Shown here: piece after piece, positions 1-8,977 of the stretch
Position numbering within the stretch: position 1 is the first letter of the stretch
How the letters are laid out: every line of letters starts with the position of its first letter
Assembly: GCA_937880065.1 (NCBI GenBank)
Contig: CALFMA010000634.1
Coordinates: 1 to 17,114, forward strand
Reading direction: 5' to 3'
Origin: an uncultured Ruminococcus sp.
Lineage (GTDB): Bacteria > Bacillota_A > Clostridia > Oscillospirales > Ruminococcaceae
DNA length: 17,114 bases
Position numbers and translations under genes: made by a program
Notes under the pieces: model-generated
The model's input: the letters and a program-made list of their open reading frames with translations, nothing else
Told to the model about the DNA's origin: nothing
Databases searched by the model: none

Positions 1-1
1 A

Positions 2-502
2 TATATCAAAACGGTAACAGATTTTACTATTAAGGCAGCATCTAAAGGAACTATTATCATACTTAGATTATGGAATGAAGGAGGATTTAACAATAACAAC
101 AAAACTATCATCGACCTTCTCAAAGATTATTTTAGCGATGAATGGACCCCGAGAATAGACGGCTGGAAGATTTGTACAAATATATACCTTGAATTCGACA
201 AAATGTTCGAATGGCCTAATAACCAATTAAATACTTATTGCAATGAAAAGGTATTCTGCTACGCTCTAAGAAATCAAATTGGAGTTTTAGTCGACGGAAG
301 TGTCGTCCCTTGTTGCTTAGACCATTCAGGAGATATTATATTGGGGAATCTTCTTAATGACTCATTATCTAATATTCTTAATTCCACAAAAGCAAAATCC
401 ATATATGATGCATTCACTCAACATATAGCAATAGAACCACTGTGTCAAAGTTGCGGATATGCAAACAGCACAAAAAACTACCGTTCAACTTCTTCAAAGT
501 AA
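2..502 (+). CDS. Radical SAM/SPASM-domain protein, C-terminal part (5' end outside window)
   Basis: The reading frame is open from the first bases of the window to the TAA at 500-502, so 166 residues of a longer protein are visible. An internal ATG at 203 is not needed as a start, because the frame upstream reads as ordinary protein. Numbered from that internal Met, cysteines lie at 13 and 19, at 37-38 in VPCCLD, and at 81 and 84 in CQSCG. Between them are an xVDGSVVPCC stretch and LGNLLNDSL, the usual SPASM pattern (cysteines, dG-V-PCC-D, lGNl, sl-eI, C-x-x-C) that binds an auxiliary Fe-S cluster in peptide-modifying or enzyme-maturing radical SAM proteins. The catalytic CxxxCxxC part lies outside the window, so the substrate cannot be told. 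It converges on the operon to its right and shows no link to it. Confidence 0.75.
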   Translation, partial: YIKTVTDFTIKAASKGTIIILRLWNEGGFNNNNKTIIDLLKDYFSDEWTPRIDGWKICTNIYLEFDKMFEWPNNQLNTYCNEKVFCYALRNQIGVLVDGSVVPCCLDHSGDIILGNLLNDSLSNILNSTKAKSIYDAFTQHIAIEPLCQSCGYANSTKNYRSTSSK

Positions 503-674
503 ATCAAAACTACAACTTAACGGTATTTAACTTTTTTTATAATTAGAATTTTATCAAAAAATCAACAAATTTAATTTTGTTTCATTATCAAACTGAGTTT
601 CAAAGCATTGTATTTATTTATCAAACGAACAATCTCATATATAAAATCTTAAATATATCAGTACATCCTAAGGT
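503..674. other. AT-rich convergent intergenic spacer
   Basis: This is a spacer between two convergent transcription units. It is very AT-rich. A weak inverted repeat at 565-580 (ACAAA...TTTGT) is followed, on the minus strand, by a T-rich run, and could be a poor terminator for the leftward operon. No strong GC-rich hairpin and no convincing ORF is visible. Confidence 0.4.
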
Positions 675-848
675 TCATCTACAATCCTTTATACCATTTT
701 CGGTTATTGAATAATTTCCGCCGCAGTCAGAATGATTATACAGCGGACAATAACAGAAAAGGCAGTTGAAGTTTTCAGCATTATTCACCTTATGACAAGG
801 AAAATACTCGCAGTTATGATTTCTAAAGAAATTTGAGCTGTTATCCAT
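675..848 (-). CDS. Cysteine-rich small-domain protein (PF04071-like), C-terminally short
   Basis: This 57-codon gene starts with an ATG that overlaps the end of the ATPase/S-component fusion gene by 8 bases, so it is probably translationally coupled as the last gene of the B12 operon. The protein contains CEYFPCH, FNCLFCYCPLY, a CGG and GIKDC. Together these match the 'cysteine-rich small domain' family, a probable metal-binding module often encoded among cobalamin and cobalt genes (established family knowledge, from memory). Family members usually continue past the KDC motif with a further Cys-x-x-Cys and a Pro-His. Here a TGA comes two codons after that Cys, and I found no continuation in the other frames downstream. 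It may be naturally short or truncated by decay. The family match is clear; the function is unknown. Confidence 0.75.
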   Translation of the reverse strand: MDNSSNFFRNHNCEYFPCHKVNNAENFNCLFCYCPLYNHSDCGGNYSITENGIKDCR

Positions 849-3516
849 CTATACCCTCCATTTTCTGACGGTATTCAATCAATCCGTATTTGATTTTGAT
901 TCTCTCCATTTTCTCAAGCATAGGTTCTGCGGCAAGCATTATGAAAATCACAGTACCGAAGGCGTGAATTAAATCCATTGGAAAACCTGAAATATAATAT
1001 GCTGTAATCAGTTTTAAACTCAGGCTTTCAGTTGAAAACATAAATGCAGACGCAGGATTCATAATTCCACCGTAAATAATAACAGCTGAAAATGCTCCGA
1101 AAACCGCAAGAGATATACGATTTCTCCGAAGCCAGCCTTTTTTAAATAAAACTCCTGCAAAAAATCCGATGATTCCCATTGCAAACATCTGCCACGGAGT
1201 CCAAGGACCTTGCGAAAACATAATATTTGATACAAGCATTGTCACGGCTCCTACAAGAAATCCCGTTTCACCGCCAAATGCAACGCCTGCTATAATCGTA
1301 AGTGCAAGAACAGGCTTAAACTGGGGCAGCATAAAAAACAGACATCTGCCTGCAACACCGATAGAACAGATAACAGCTATTGTTACAAGCTCACGAGCCA
1401 TAGGCTTTCGTCCCTCAAATACAATGAAAAAGGGCAGCATACATTCCGTCAATACAAGAAATGCAATCAGACTGTAACTGCTGCTGTCAAGATAGAATAC
1501 CCCTGCAAATATAGTCAGCGGTATCAGAATTAGTATCGAAACAGCTGCAGCAACCGTTCTCTTGCTAAGATTTCGTTTTTCTTTCGGTGTCTGTATTTCG
1601 ATTGACGGCTCGCTTCTTCTGCCAATTGCAAGCAGAAATACAGTAAGGGACACAAAGAGAATGATATATAAATACAGCTGATTTTCTCCTGCGGTGCTTA
1701 TTCCTGTTTCGTCAATCATCGCTGTTAAATCAGAAATTCCTGTTGCGTAAATAAATACTCCAAAGGCAGTTAAGGCTGAAATCACAGCAATAACTTTTCT
1801 CCATAATGGCAAAAAAATCGGCTTTGAATTTGTGTTTTTTACTGTTCTTTCAGGCAAAGGCTGTAATTTTTCTGAAACGCTGGTAGTTTCAATCGTTGTT
1901 CCGCCGCAGCAAAGGATAATATCGTTTACAGTAACAGCGTCAGGAATATGATTTCTCGCCATTCTGTTTGCAGGAGTTGTATAAAAGCTGTTCCCCGAAA
2001 AGAATCCCCTCGGCGTACCCTCAGCCACAATATTACCGTCAAAGAACATTCCGCAATATGTGGTATATTCAGCACAAAATGAAACATCATGGCTTACCAT
2101 AAGCACAGATATACCGCTTGCAGTCAGCTTTTTTATAATTCCGGCAAAATGAACCTTAAATTCAGCGTCCAAGCCTTTTGTTGGCTCGTCAAGCAGAAGA
2201 ATATCGGGAGAAGTCAGCAAAACCTTTGCAAGTGCGTCTCTCTGCTGTTCCCCACCTGATAAATCATAGGGGTGGCGATCGAGTAAATCTGTAAGCTCAC
2301 AAGTTGACACAGTCCACGACATAAGTCGCTCTTTCATATCAGATGAGATTTTTGTTCTGCCGAAAGCGTCATATAACTCCTCTCTGACTGTCTTTTTCAC
2401 AAAAAGCGTCTGCGGATTCTGCGGTAACATTCCGATTTTGCCGACTGCTCTTACCGTTCCTCTGTATGCTTTCTGAATTCCTGCAAGAACTTTCAATGCC
2501 GTTGATTTGCCTGCACCATTACCGCCAAGTATCGCATAGAATTCGCCTTTATGAAGCTTAATCGAAAAGCCTTTCAGAATATCAGGAAGTTCCTTGTCAT
2601 ATCTGAAAAACACTTCATCACATTCAAGGATAATTTCTTCATCAATTATATATTCATCAGCTTTGTAAATCGGAAGAAGTTCCTGTTCTTTATTCCTCTC
2701 CGCAAGAAAATGACTTCCGTCACGGACTGTCACAGGACAGGGCAATTTTGTTTCAATACCTGCCCACACTCTCATTGCGGTTGGCATTGCAAGAAACATT
2801 CCGCTGTTTTTCCCCTTTAAAGCCATCCCCACATTTTCGGGAGTATCATCGCATATAATTCGTCCTTTTTCCATTACTACAATTCTTGTGGCAAAGGGAA
2901 ACGCTTCTTCAAGACGATGCTCGGTGAGGATTATCGTTATGCCGAGTTCACGGTTTATTCTGCCAAGCAGATTAAGAAAATCAACTGCGGCTATGGGGTC
3001 AAGCTGGGCTGTCGGCTCGTCAAGAACAAGGATTTCAGGCTCCATTGCTACCACGGACGCAAGGCTTAAAAGCTGTTTCTGTCCGCCCGACAGTTCTGCC
3101 GTATTCTTGTAGAACAACGCTTCAATCCCGAAAAATGCGGCAGTTTCCGCAACACGCCGTCTGATAACAGGGATATCATATCCAAGGCTTTCCAATCCGA
3201 ATGCAAGCTCGTGCCATACCTTATCCGTGACTGTCTGATTTTCGGGAGATTGCAGAACGAATCCGATTTCCTGTGACTGTGTTCGTTCGTCAATATCTTT
3301 CAGCAGTTTATCGTTGAAAAATACTTCACCGCTGAATTTACCGTGAGGAGTCAGACAGGATTTCATATGCCGCAGAAGCGTGGATTTTCCACAACCTGAT
3401 GAACCGCAGATTATGACAAATTCGCCCTGTGTGATTTCAAGGGAAACATCATTCAGAGCATTGTTTTCTTCCTGTGGATATGCAAATCTCACATTTTTGA
3501 ATACAAGGCTTTCCAT
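841..3516 (-). CDS. ECF transporter fusion: ATPase EcfA - ATPase EcfA' - S component (CbrT-like)
   Basis: This 891-aa protein fuses two ABC ATPase domains to a membrane substrate-binding S component. Domain 1 has Walker A GSSGCGKST (38-46), signature LSGGQ (142-146), Walker B ILVLDE (162-167) and H200. Domain 2 has Walker A GGNGAGKST (331-339), signature LSGGE (419-423), Walker B ILLLDE (439-444) and H476. From about residue 572 to the end it is strongly hydrophobic, with roughly eight possible helices. Its core (RELVTIAVICSIGVAGR, then FKPVLAL, then QGPWTPWQMF) matches the S-component family that includes cobalamin-specific CbrT. The ATG at 3516 is chosen because AAAGGAGG sits just upstream; the frame is open 14 codons further but without a ribosome site. 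It overlaps ecfT by 28 bases. The upstream B12 riboswitch supports cobalamin or a corrinoid as substrate (inference). ECF ATPases and S components are usually separate polypeptides. Confidence 0.93.
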   Translation of the reverse strand: MESLVFKNVRFAYPQEENNALNDVSLEITQGEFVIICGSSGCGKSTLLRHMKSCLTPHGKFSGEVFFNDKLLKDIDERTQSQEIGFVLQSPENQTVTDKVWHELAFGLESLGYDIPVIRRRVAETAAFFGIEALFYKNTAELSGGQKQLLSLASVVAMEPEILVLDEPTAQLDPIAAVDFLNLLGRINRELGITIILTEHRLEEAFPFATRIVVMEKGRIICDDTPENVGMALKGKNSGMFLAMPTAMRVWAGIETKLPCPVTVRDGSHFLAERNKEQELLPIYKADEYIIDEEIILECDEVFFRYDKELPDILKGFSIKLHKGEFYAILGGNGAGKSTALKVLAGIQKAYRGTVRAVGKIGMLPQNPQTLFVKKTVREELYDAFGRTKISSDMKERLMSWTVSTCELTDLLDRHPYDLSGGEQQRDALAKVLLTSPDILLLDEPTKGLDAEFKVHFAGIIKKLTASGISVLMVSHDVSFCAEYTTYCGMFFDGNIVAEGTPRGFFSGNSFYTTPANRMARNHIPDAVTVNDIILCCGGTTIETTSVSEKLQPLPERTVKNTNSKPIFLPLWRKVIAVISALTAFGVFIYATGISDLTAMIDETGISTAGENQLYLYIILFVSLTVFLLAIGRRSEPSIEIQTPKEKRNLSKRTVAAAVSILILIPLTIFAGVFYLDSSSYSLIAFLVLTECMLPFFIVFEGRKPMARELVTIAVICSIGVAGRCLFFMLPQFKPVLALTIIAGVAFGGETGFLVGAVTMLVSNIMFSQGPWTPWQMFAMGIIGFFAGVLFKKGWLRRNRISLAVFGAFSAVIIYGGIMNPASAFMFSTESLSLKLITAYYISGFPMDLIHAFGTVIFIMLAAEPMLEKMERIKIKYGLIEYRQKMEGIDG

Positions 3517-4379
3517 TTCAGCTCCTCCTTTACATTTATTAAGAACGGTGTGATACACATTCCCAAATAGACAAAATAAAATGGTATTGTTGTCACATCA
3601 AAGGCGGCATAGCGGATATTCGGGAAATAACGGAAGCCGAATGCAGACACAATACTCCCTGCAAGAAGAAATAATCCGCAGAATCCAAACCATATTACAG
3701 CATATACATCACGTTCTTCAAAGCGGTATATAGAAAATGCAGTCCGCCCTTTCAGTCCGTATCCACGACTTTTCATGCTGTCGGCTGTTTCAATTGCGTT
3801 TTCAAGCGCCCATGTTACAGATGCCGAAAGAATTGTAATCGCAGTTTTCGTGCGTGAAATAAGGCTACCGCTTGATACATCCCTGCCAATACACCGCTGT
3901 GTTTCCGCAACGGAGAACATATGTGCTTTAAATCTCGGTACAAACCGCAGGGACATGCTCAGTACGAGGGACAGCGACGGGATTATTTTTCCAAAAAGAT
4001 ATATGAACTTATCCGATGTCATAACACGATTGAATGATACAAACCACAAAAGTATTGTCACAAGCATTACTCCCGATGAAATGCCATACAAAATACTTTC
4101 AAGGGTAAGAGGATTACCGTTGCTGAAATATATCAGAATAGTTTGTCCCTCATGGTTGAATGCAGGATTGATAAAGGCTGTAACAAGAATGGACGGCAGA
4201 CAGAATTTTAGTATGAACATAATACTTTTTCTGCCCTCCGTGCTGATACAATACACAGCTGCACATATCAGCGATATTGCCTGTGCAATGGGATGTGTAA
4301 GGCAGAATGAAAAGGATATGACAAGCAAAAAGTACAGAAAATTCACAAAAGGGTGAAAATCACGAAAGGTATCACGCAT
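3489..4379 (-). CDS. ecfT: ECF transporter transmembrane component EcfT
   Basis: EcfT couples the two ATPases to the S component in energy-coupling-factor vitamin importers. The 296-aa protein begins MRDTFRDFHPFVNFLYF, a typical EcfT/CbiQ opening. It has about five hydrophobic segments (roughly 15-50, 55-75, 85-120, 230-255, 265-285) and the cytoplasmic coupling-helix signature ADSMKSRGYG, corresponding to the A-x-x-x-R-G motif that docks on the ATPases. An ATG at 4394 would add MDGIT. I prefer 4379 because it lies two bases after the upstream stop codon and gives the family's usual N terminus, although the ribosome site (GGATGGG) is weak and translation is probably coupled. It overlaps the fusion gene downstream. 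With the riboswitch upstream this is most likely a dedicated corrinoid importer rather than a shared general EcfT. Confidence 0.9.
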   Translation of the reverse strand: MRDTFRDFHPFVNFLYFLLVISFSFCLTHPIAQAISLICAAVYCISTEGRKSIMFILKFCLPSILVTAFINPAFNHEGQTILIYFSNGNPLTLESILYGISSGVMLVTILLWFVSFNRVMTSDKFIYLFGKIIPSLSLVLSMSLRFVPRFKAHMFSVAETQRCIGRDVSSGSLISRTKTAITILSASVTWALENAIETADSMKSRGYGLKGRTAFSIYRFEERDVYAVIWFGFCGLFLLAGSIVSAFGFRYFPNIRYAAFDVTTIPFYFVYLGMCITPFLINVKEELKWKALYSKM

Positions 4380-4381
4380 AG

Positions 4382-5527
4382 TTATCCCATCCAATCACAG
4401 CTGACATCTTTGCCGAGGTCACAAGTGTATCTGAATTCAACTGTTTCACCGTCTTTCAGCTGATATCTTGAACAGCCGTAGTTGGGGTACCAGCCGTCCA
4501 CACAGTACATCCAGCCCGAAAGATTTCCGCAGTCAAATTCGTAAAGATTGTTGATTCCCTCAACATAGGCACTATTGTATACAGGTGTCCACGAAGCCTC
4601 CATATGAATATTATTTTCCTTGCAGACACGCTGAAGCACATCGAATACAGACTCGCCCTCGTAGAATGTAACAACTGTCGGGGGAAGTATAATGCCATTT
4701 GAGGGGACAATTTCTCTTTTGTCAGCTTCAAGGTCATTGAGATTATTCAGTATTGTTGAACACTCAATGGAGAATGTACAAGTGAACGCTTTGTCGTTGT
4801 TGATTTCTTGATTTTCAGGTTCAACTGGCATAGGCTTACCTTCGGGAACAGGGTCAGTTTTGTATTTATCCTGATCTGTTGCATTTCCGTCGGAATATAT
4901 GCGGTTGTCGCTGTTATTAACTCCCGAAAGGTACTCGTCACGTTCAGCTGATGTTACAGTTTCAGTTTGTATAATATCTTCTTCGGTATAAACCTTTTCT
5001 GTTTGCGGCTGACTATCGCTGTATGAATCTGTGACAGGTGCAATCGTAAATTCGCTTACTACTTTATCAATCGGAATATTCAGTATAGTGGTTTTACTTC
5101 CTGTAACAGAAACAGAGTATACAGCTTTGCCGTCATTATATGCGGAGGCATTCTGCTCTGTCCACTTTTCATTGAGATAAATCGAGAGAAGAAGCGGAAA
5201 GCCGAAATCCGAACTTTCGTTCATAACTGTTTTAATTCCGTTATCGGTTTCTGTAAGTTCAATGGATAAATTTATATCTCTTGTATTCTTTATATCGCTG
5301 CCGAAAATTGTCCATTCGTAATGAATAGAGTTTGAATTTCCCTCAAAGACAGCAATGGCATTTTCTTTTTTTATCTCATCAAGAATTTTCTTTTCTATGA
5401 TTCCGCTTTCGGGGATTGTCATAGGCTCATTGAGATCTGTTTGTGCATAATTTCCCTTACAGGAAGTAAAACAGAACGCAAGAGCAATTGTTAAAATAAG
5501 GCTGAAAATTCGTTTCATATTCATCAT
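4382..5527 (-). CDS. DUF4430 (transcobalamin C-terminal-domain-like) lipoprotein
   Basis: This predicted surface lipoprotein has 381 aa. A basic start and hydrophobic stretch lead to a lipobox FTSC with Cys23. Residues about 45-165 form an unrecognised beta-rich domain, about 170-245 an acidic Thr/Pro linker, and about 247-378 a DUF4430 domain. The DUF4430 part is recognised from the GIILPP stretch, YEGESVFDVLQ, FDCGNLSGWMYCVDGW (SGWMY at 337-341), a YQLKDGETVEFRYT strand and a closing CDLGKD. DUF4430 is related to the beta domain that closes over cobalamin in intrinsic factor and transcobalamin (established knowledge). The ATG at 5527 overlaps the previous stop as ATGA, indicating translational coupling. 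Placed between a cohesin gene and ecfT under a B12 riboswitch, it is a strong candidate for a corrinoid-binding or delivery lipoprotein. Binding itself is inference. Confidence 0.87.
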   Translation of the reverse strand: MMNMKRIFSLILTIALAFCFTSCKGNYAQTDLNEPMTIPESGIIEKKILDEIKKENAIAVFEGNSNSIHYEWTIFGSDIKNTRDINLSIELTETDNGIKTVMNESSDFGFPLLLSIYLNEKWTEQNASAYNDGKAVYSVSVTGSKTTILNIPIDKVVSEFTIAPVTDSYSDSQPQTEKVYTEEDIIQTETVTSAERDEYLSGVNNSDNRIYSDGNATDQDKYKTDPVPEGKPMPVEPENQEINNDKAFTCTFSIECSTILNNLNDLEADKREIVPSNGIILPPTVVTFYEGESVFDVLQRVCKENNIHMEASWTPVYNSAYVEGINNLYEFDCGNLSGWMYCVDGWYPNYGCSRYQLKDGETVEFRYTCDLGKDVSCDWMG

Positions 5528-6135
5528 CCCACAACTATTTTACTGTTTCTGACTTTCAATGTATCACGAGCCATTGCAAGACTTTCGTTTTCGTCCGATG
5601 CCGCAAAAACAGCGTCCTCAAATACAAGGTCGTACACATCTCCTGTTGACGCACTTCCACGCAGTCGGAATTTCAACCGCAGTACAACATTGTCGTTTTC
5701 TTTAAGTAATGACTTGGTGAAAGCGTTTTTGCCTGCCGTTGTATCAAGATACATAATATTGATTTTTCCCGATTTATTGCATTGGGACGGATTACAGCCC
5801 CACTCGGGAAGCTTTTTCGTTACGTTTTCATCTTCGTTGAGTACAAATACATTCCCTTCTCCAAGACCGATAAATTCAAGATACGCAGGGTCAAAGGCTA
5901 TACTCATACTTGCCGCAGGATAAAGTGCGTCACCGAAATCTGAAATTGTTACATCAAGGGAGATTTCTTCCGTGTCTGTACTGATTTTCTGGGGAGTTTC
6001 TATTGTAAGCGTCGGGATTTTATTTATGCTTTGATTACAGCGTGTGAAAAGCAGTAAAATTATGATAAGCAATATAATTCCCAATATAATTATAATCCAT
6101 TTCCTTGACTTTGATTTTTTCTTTTCTTCACTCAT
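5524..6135 (-). CDS. Membrane-anchored cohesin-domain protein
   Basis: The product is 203 aa. Residues 1-12 are charged (SEEKKKSKSRK), and 13-31 are a strong single membrane anchor rich in Ile and Leu. The rest (about 38-200) reads as one cohesin domain: LTIETPQKIS..., a SMSIAFDPAYLEFIGL stretch, an INIMYLDTT strand, VVLRLKFRL and a VFEDAVFA strand. Cohesins bind dockerins in cellulosome-type assemblies. The topology puts the domain outside the cell with an uncleaved N-terminal anchor. The ATG at 6135 is chosen over the one at 6180 because AAAGGAGC precedes it. It directly follows the gene for the dockerin-bearing toroid protein and shares a 4-base overlap (ATGA) with the lipoprotein gene. 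The obvious hypothesis is that it tethers that dockerin protein at the membrane beside the ECF transporter. Confidence 0.85.
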   Translation of the reverse strand: MSEEKKKSKSRKWIIIILGIILLIIILLLFTRCNQSINKIPTLTIETPQKISTDTEEISLDVTISDFGDALYPAASMSIAFDPAYLEFIGLGEGNVFVLNEDENVTKKLPEWGCNPSQCNKSGKINIMYLDTTAGKNAFTKSLLKENDNVVLRLKFRLRGSASTGDVYDLVFEDAVFAASDENESLAMARDTLKVRNSKIVVG

Positions 6136-6201
6136 AAATGCTCCTTTATAAAGGGAATGGGAGCGATAAATCACCCCCACCCTTATATTGTAACCTCTAT
6201 A

Positions 6202-8976
6202 TTACTTGTTCGTGCTTAAAGCAGATGCCTTTGTGATAATCATATATTCGCTGTCATTTACATAAGCTTCAACAATACCAAGTGCATCAAATGTATTAAT
6301 TCGACTGTCGCTGTTTACGTTAAGTGCAAGGATTTCATCGTCCTCAGGTGCATCTGTCTTGCGGAGCCATGTATCAACAGCACCGAGAGCATCCTGTGCG
6401 TTGATAATACCGTCGTTGTTTACATCACCAAAAGTAATATCAGCAGGTGTTTCTGTTGTGTATGTAAAGTTTGCGCTGTCTGCAAATTCTGTCATATCAA
6501 TTCCTGCGTCAACAAGGCATACATATGTCATAATTCCTGTTTTCTCAGAAATTTCGGAACTGTATCTGAACTCATACTTGTTAGTGCCGTCATTGTATGC
6601 AAGCTTTCCGATTTTGTCATAGCCTACTGCTGCAACGGCAACAGCTTTCTTTGTTAAGGGGATAAGGTCAATATCATCACCGATGTAAAGACAAACTGCA
6701 CTATAGGATACGCCCTTGACAACATCAATTACGCCTGTAGTTTCTGTGGTATCTACAATAATCATTGACTTTTCATCAGCAGAATCAGAATTGAGCTTGA
6801 TTGACATTCCACCCACAGATACATCAAGCTTGTCGCCTGCATTTGCCTTATCAACGGTGAATTCGATTGTGAAAAGCTGTGCAGGGAACTCTGTTCCGCT
6901 TACAGTAATATCGCTGTTGTTGTTAGCGTCAAAATATACCACACGAAGCTTTCCTGTTTCTGCTTCAAGGTGATAGCTTACCTCACCGCCGTCAAGGCGA
7001 TTTCCAGCTGTTACGGAAGATACGCTTAAACCTGCGGGAACATTTATAACAAAGTCAACAAGTTTATATCCTGCTGTATTATCCCATTGGTCAATACTGA
7101 TTGTAGCATTGAAGTTTTCACCTGACTTGTCAGAAATCTCTGACGGAACGCCAAGAATAGCGACAGGCTTTCCTGCAACTACTTCGCTTTCAGCAGCGTC
7201 AAATTCAACGTCAGACATATCATAAAGGGCTGTTTTGCCATTCATAAAGCGGTTATATGCTGCAAGAGCATAACAAGCCTGATCGGTTGCCATACCGTTT
7301 GCACTGCCTGCCGCAACGTGCTTGAATGCGGCTTCATCTTCGATATAATGAGTAAGCAAAGCATCTACAACGGATTTGTTGTTCTTCACAAATCTGCTGT
7401 CTGTATCGGGATTAATTCCCCATGTTGTTGCCGCAACAATAACCTGTGCAGAACTTTCGCAGTTTGCATCTCCAAAAGAAGAATATCCGCCGTCCTCATT
7501 CTGAACATCAGAAAGGCAAGTTAATGCCTTTTCAGCTGCCGCTGATACTTCAGCCTGATCTCTGTAAGGATAAAGAGCCTGAAGTGCCATTGATGTTACA
7601 TCGGGATCGGAAACACTTCCGCTTAATGCCCAGCCTCCGTCAGAAAGCTGTCTGCTTAAAATATCATCAATACATTGCTGACGGATTGTTGTATCAACAG
7701 TCTGATAGTTGTTTGTATCAAGAGCAATGAGAGCAAAAACAGTTCCGTTAAGTCCCTGCTTTTTAATCCAGCTGAAATCTTCGTAAGGTGTAATGAGATT
7801 CCAGTCGCCTACCGATGTTGCGTCCTTACCGATAGAAGAAAGTGCGATAATAAGACGTGAGTTATCTGTGGACTTTGATTTGTGAAGTGCACCGTTTGCA
7901 AGTGAAACTGATGCGGCTTTTTCATTTACTGTTGCTACAATTCTGTCGTAATAGTCATTGAAATAAGCGTTATCCTTTTCAAAATAACCGCCTCTTGCAA
8001 GACTGAGAATTGTCCATTCTCCAGCATTTGTACCGAAAGCAGGCTCTGTTACTGTATCAGCAAGCTTTGCCATTGTTGCATTCAGAACAGCACTTACATC
8101 CTGTGGCTGACGTGCCGCAGCGGATTCTTTAACATTTACAACTGCACTTGCAGGTGATGATACAATATCCTCACTGTTTTCCGCACCATAAGCACCGTCA
8201 CACCAGAGATACCATGTACCGTCAGAGGGGAATGTAACCTTACCCTCACCGCTGCTGTCAGTTGTAACACTTCCTGCGGCATTGCCTATGCTTGTTCCGT
8301 AGTAAACTGTATATCCCGATTCATCAAGCAAAGCCGCTTCTGAACCCATTGCAGAATAGGAACGGACAAGTCTGAAAGTGGTTTCCTTGCCGCTTTCTGC
8401 AGAATAGTTATGAGTAATTTCTCCGTTTTCATCTGCAAAATAATGGAATCCTGTGGCTGAATCGCTGTAAAACGACCAGCTTGTGTAACCTGCAATATCG
8501 AAGAAATCTCCCTCTGACAGAACAATCTGGTCGGCAGTTACGCCCCAGCCGTCAACTTCGGGATAAATACCGTTGTAAAAATAATTGAGATTGCAGTCCT
8601 CAAATCCGAAAAGACCGCTTTCGAAGAAGATACTGCCTGCACTTCCCGTAACATTTACATCGGACCAGTCGTTGCCGATGATATTTTCCTGTGTGTAGAT
8701 ATAGAGGTGAAGTGCTGTAGTATCGGGTGTGCCGTCGCCATTCTTGTCGTATTTATAATCGCCAAGACCATATGTGTCAAGGTCAATAGCGGCAAGGTCA
8801 TCCAGCGATACAGCTGAATATGCAACAGCGTTTCCTTCTTTTCCGTTTATGAACTGTCCGTCATAGCTGATTGAAATGTACACGTTGTTGCTTTCAGCAG
8901 CTGTTGCTGTAAATGGAATCGCAGTCACCATTGTTGTGAGAGCAAGAAACGCACTTGTAATTCTTTTACCTATCAT
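6202..8976 (-). CDS. Secreted alpha/alpha-toroid protein with cohesin-like and dockerin domains (intrinsic factor-like)
   Basis: This secreted 924-aa multidomain protein has a signal peptide at 1-27 ending TATAA. Residues about 30-200 form a beta-rich domain (VYISISYDGQF, LHLYIYTQEN), about 205-283 an Ig-like part with TWYLWCDGAYG, and about 290-580 a terpenoid-cyclase/prenyltransferase-like alpha/alpha toroid. The toroid shows repeats such as DGGWALSGSVSDPDVTSMAL (446-465) and EDGGYSSFGD. A cohesin-like beta domain (about 620-730) and a C-terminal dockerin (about 848-910) follow. The dockerin repeats are GDVNNDGIINAQDAL and NVNSDSRINTFDAL; the second has Asn at the first calcium position. 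The toroid fold is the one used by the N-terminal half of intrinsic factor and transcobalamin. The ATG at 8976 has AAAGGAG upstream; an 81-base extension upstream has no ribosome site. Riboswitch control points to corrinoid capture; other ligands remain possible. Confidence 0.87.
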   Translation of the reverse strand: MIGKRITSAFLALTTMVTAIPFTATAAESNNVYISISYDGQFINGKEGNAVAYSAVSLDDLAAIDLDTYGLGDYKYDKNGDGTPDTTALHLYIYTQENIIGNDWSDVNVTGSAGSIFFESGLFGFEDCNLNYFYNGIYPEVDGWGVTADQIVLSEGDFFDIAGYTSWSFYSDSATGFHYFADENGEITHNYSAESGKETTFRLVRSYSAMGSEAALLDESGYTVYYGTSIGNAAGSVTTDSSGEGKVTFPSDGTWYLWCDGAYGAENSEDIVSSPASAVVNVKESAAARQPQDVSAVLNATMAKLADTVTEPAFGTNAGEWTILSLARGGYFEKDNAYFNDYYDRIVATVNEKAASVSLANGALHKSKSTDNSRLIIALSSIGKDATSVGDWNLITPYEDFSWIKKQGLNGTVFALIALDTNNYQTVDTTIRQQCIDDILSRQLSDGGWALSGSVSDPDVTSMALQALYPYRDQAEVSAAAEKALTCLSDVQNEDGGYSSFGDANCESSAQVIVAATTWGINPDTDSRFVKNNKSVVDALLTHYIEDEAAFKHVAAGSANGMATDQACYALAAYNRFMNGKTALYDMSDVEFDAAESEVVAGKPVAILGVPSEISDKSGENFNATISIDQWDNTAGYKLVDFVINVPAGLSVSSVTAGNRLDGGEVSYHLEAETGKLRVVYFDANNNSDITVSGTEFPAQLFTIEFTVDKANAGDKLDVSVGGMSIKLNSDSADEKSMIIVDTTETTGVIDVVKGVSYSAVCLYIGDDIDLIPLTKKAVAVAAVGYDKIGKLAYNDGTNKYEFRYSSEISEKTGIMTYVCLVDAGIDMTEFADSANFTYTTETPADITFGDVNNDGIINAQDALGAVDTWLRKTDAPEDDEILALNVNSDSRINTFDALGIVEAYVNDSEYMIITKASALSTNK

Positions 8977-8977
8977 A

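Noticed and set aside
3775..4356. 193-codon plus-strand open frame
   Set aside because: It is fully antisense to ecfT, whose family match and operon position are strong; no ribosome site and no protein-like motifs.
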